From Azospirillum brasilense (GTDB lineage Bacteria > Pseudomonadota > Alphaproteobacteria > Azospirillales > Azospirillaceae): DNA of 64,000 nucleotides. This document shows, in pieces, positions 63,433 through 64,000 of this stretch (positions are counted from its first letter, which is position 1; every line of letters begins with the position of its first letter). Position numbers and translations under genes: made by a program. The stretch covers positions 102,393-166,392 of the forward strand of contig NZ_VITI01000012.1 in assembly GCF_007827795.1 (NCBI RefSeq). Direction: 5' to 3'. The notes beneath the pieces were generated by a model. It worked only from the letters and a program-made list of their open reading frames with translations. It did not search any database and had not been told where the DNA came from.

Positions 63433-63954
63433 GTGGCGAAGCTGGCCCACCTCTCCCTGCGTTCCAGTATCTGGTATTGGCGCCGACGCTGCCCGCGCGC
63501 TCTTCCCTGCGGTGATCATCGGACGACATACGAGATGTCGCTCAGGACGGGCGACCGGCGCACGGCCATCCGACGGGGGCTTGCGCTCGATCTCGCGTTG
63601 GAAGAGGTCATGCTTATGGAAGCGCCGCCGCCCGGTCTCACCATCCGCACGCTGCTGGTCAACCTGCGCAACGAGCTGGTGCTTGAGGGCGAGATGGAGC
63701 GTGCGTCGCGCCCGACGGCGCCCAGCGCGGCCTTCGGAACGCTTCCCGCGTCGAACCCGACGGGCTTGGCTGAATCCTCTCTGGCCGATCTGATGGCACA
63801 CAGTGAAATGCCTTCGGTTCCAGATGAAGACCTGATCGAGGAGCATGCTCTTGGCCGACGCTCGCCTGGCGATGCGCTGGCCGCGGGCGCATCTACTGCA
63901 ACGGAGAGCTATGCGGGAAAGTGGGTGACGGTCTGGTCAGGCGGCGTCCTGTGA
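63433..63954 (+). pseudogene. Truncated tyrosine-recombinase-like gene
   Basis: A 173-residue frame beginning at a GTG. The first 60 residues (SSIWYWRRRCPRAL, EMSLRTGDRRTAIRRGLALDLALEEV) resemble the DUF6538 N-terminal domain of phage or ICE integrases. The core-binding and catalytic domains with the R-H-R-Y tetrad are missing, since the frame ends after a low-complexity tail. Its place 129 bases after tRNA-Gln fits a decayed element integrated at a tRNA gene. Confidence 0.55.
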
Positions 63955-64000
63955 CGCGGTTTCCGTGACCTCGATGCCGTCACGGAATGTGACGCCCTGG
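63937..64000 (-). CDS. C-terminal fragment of a gene running past the window
   Basis: A minus-strand frame ends at a stop at 63937-63939; the last visible residues are GVTFRDGIEVTETASQDAA. The rest lies beyond the window. Convergent with and overlapping the integrase fragment by 18 bases. No family can be assigned from so little sequence. Confidence 0.35.
   Translation of the reverse strand, partial: QGVTFRDGIEVTETASQDAA

Overview
The window is high-GC, densely packed alphaproteobacterial DNA. The gene content points to an Azospirillum-like member of the Rhodospirillales: aconitase B, a YcaO-TfuA pair, GntR/MocR regulators, a MASE3 sensor kinase, Fur and an iron-regulated flavodoxin, many small ribbon-helix-helix proteins, and intergenic hairpin repeats of the CCCTCCCC type. 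This assignment is inferred from gene content and composition; no rRNA or marker gene settles it. No complete prophage, insertion sequence or CRISPR array is visible.

Layout. 1-9 kb: regulator-target pairs (MocR next to a BenE-type benzoate transporter and an amidotransferase, LysR next to a quinone-reductase-like flavoprotein, a cupin AraC regulator with a DMT transporter) and an ABC-F ATPase. 9-18 kb: a TRAP binding protein, an isolated hypD, an SH3 protein, an M1 and an M16 peptidase, a ChaC-like cyclotransferase and a DUF2125 protein. 17.9-21 kb: a yjfJ-yjfL-yjfK-like envelope operon. 21-24.6 kb: acnB, then a PemK/MazF toxin-antitoxin pair. 24.6-28.2 kb: AraC regulator and MFS exporter, then a flavodoxin and DUF2023 gene behind a Fur-box-like sequence. 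28.2-32 kb: an RraA-like protein, an NrtR-like regulator, a DUF47/Pit phosphate transport pair and tRNA-Gly. 32-35.4 kb: a large cyclase-ATPase-TPR signalling protein.

35.4-39.7 kb is the most interesting stretch: a small strongly codon-biased peptide gene, a YcaO protein, a TfuA protein and a Crp/Fnr regulator, flanked on both sides by paralogous ribbon-helix-helix proteins. A perfect TGTGA-N6-TCACA site lies in the promoter region. It reads as a self-contained, probably cyclic-nucleotide-controlled thioamidation cassette.

39.9-51.5 kb: a sensor kinase and response regulator, a sugar-nucleotide epimerase, an Na/Pi-cotransporter-like protein, a divergent EamA/LysR pair with a perfect palindromic operator, an exported HNH nuclease, a diguanylate cyclase, SlyX and Fur. 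51.9-55.2 kb: a three-gene FemAB-like / ATP-grasp / metallophosphoesterase operon. 55.5-62.6 kb: a chemoreceptor, a Pmp3 protein, a large double-CBM beta-helix protein, a 17-kDa-antigen-like lipoprotein and a TPR-TylF methyltransferase fusion. 62.7-64 kb: a five-tRNA cluster (Thr, Ala, Asp, Val, Gln) followed by a truncated integrase-like gene, which looks like a mobile-element scar.
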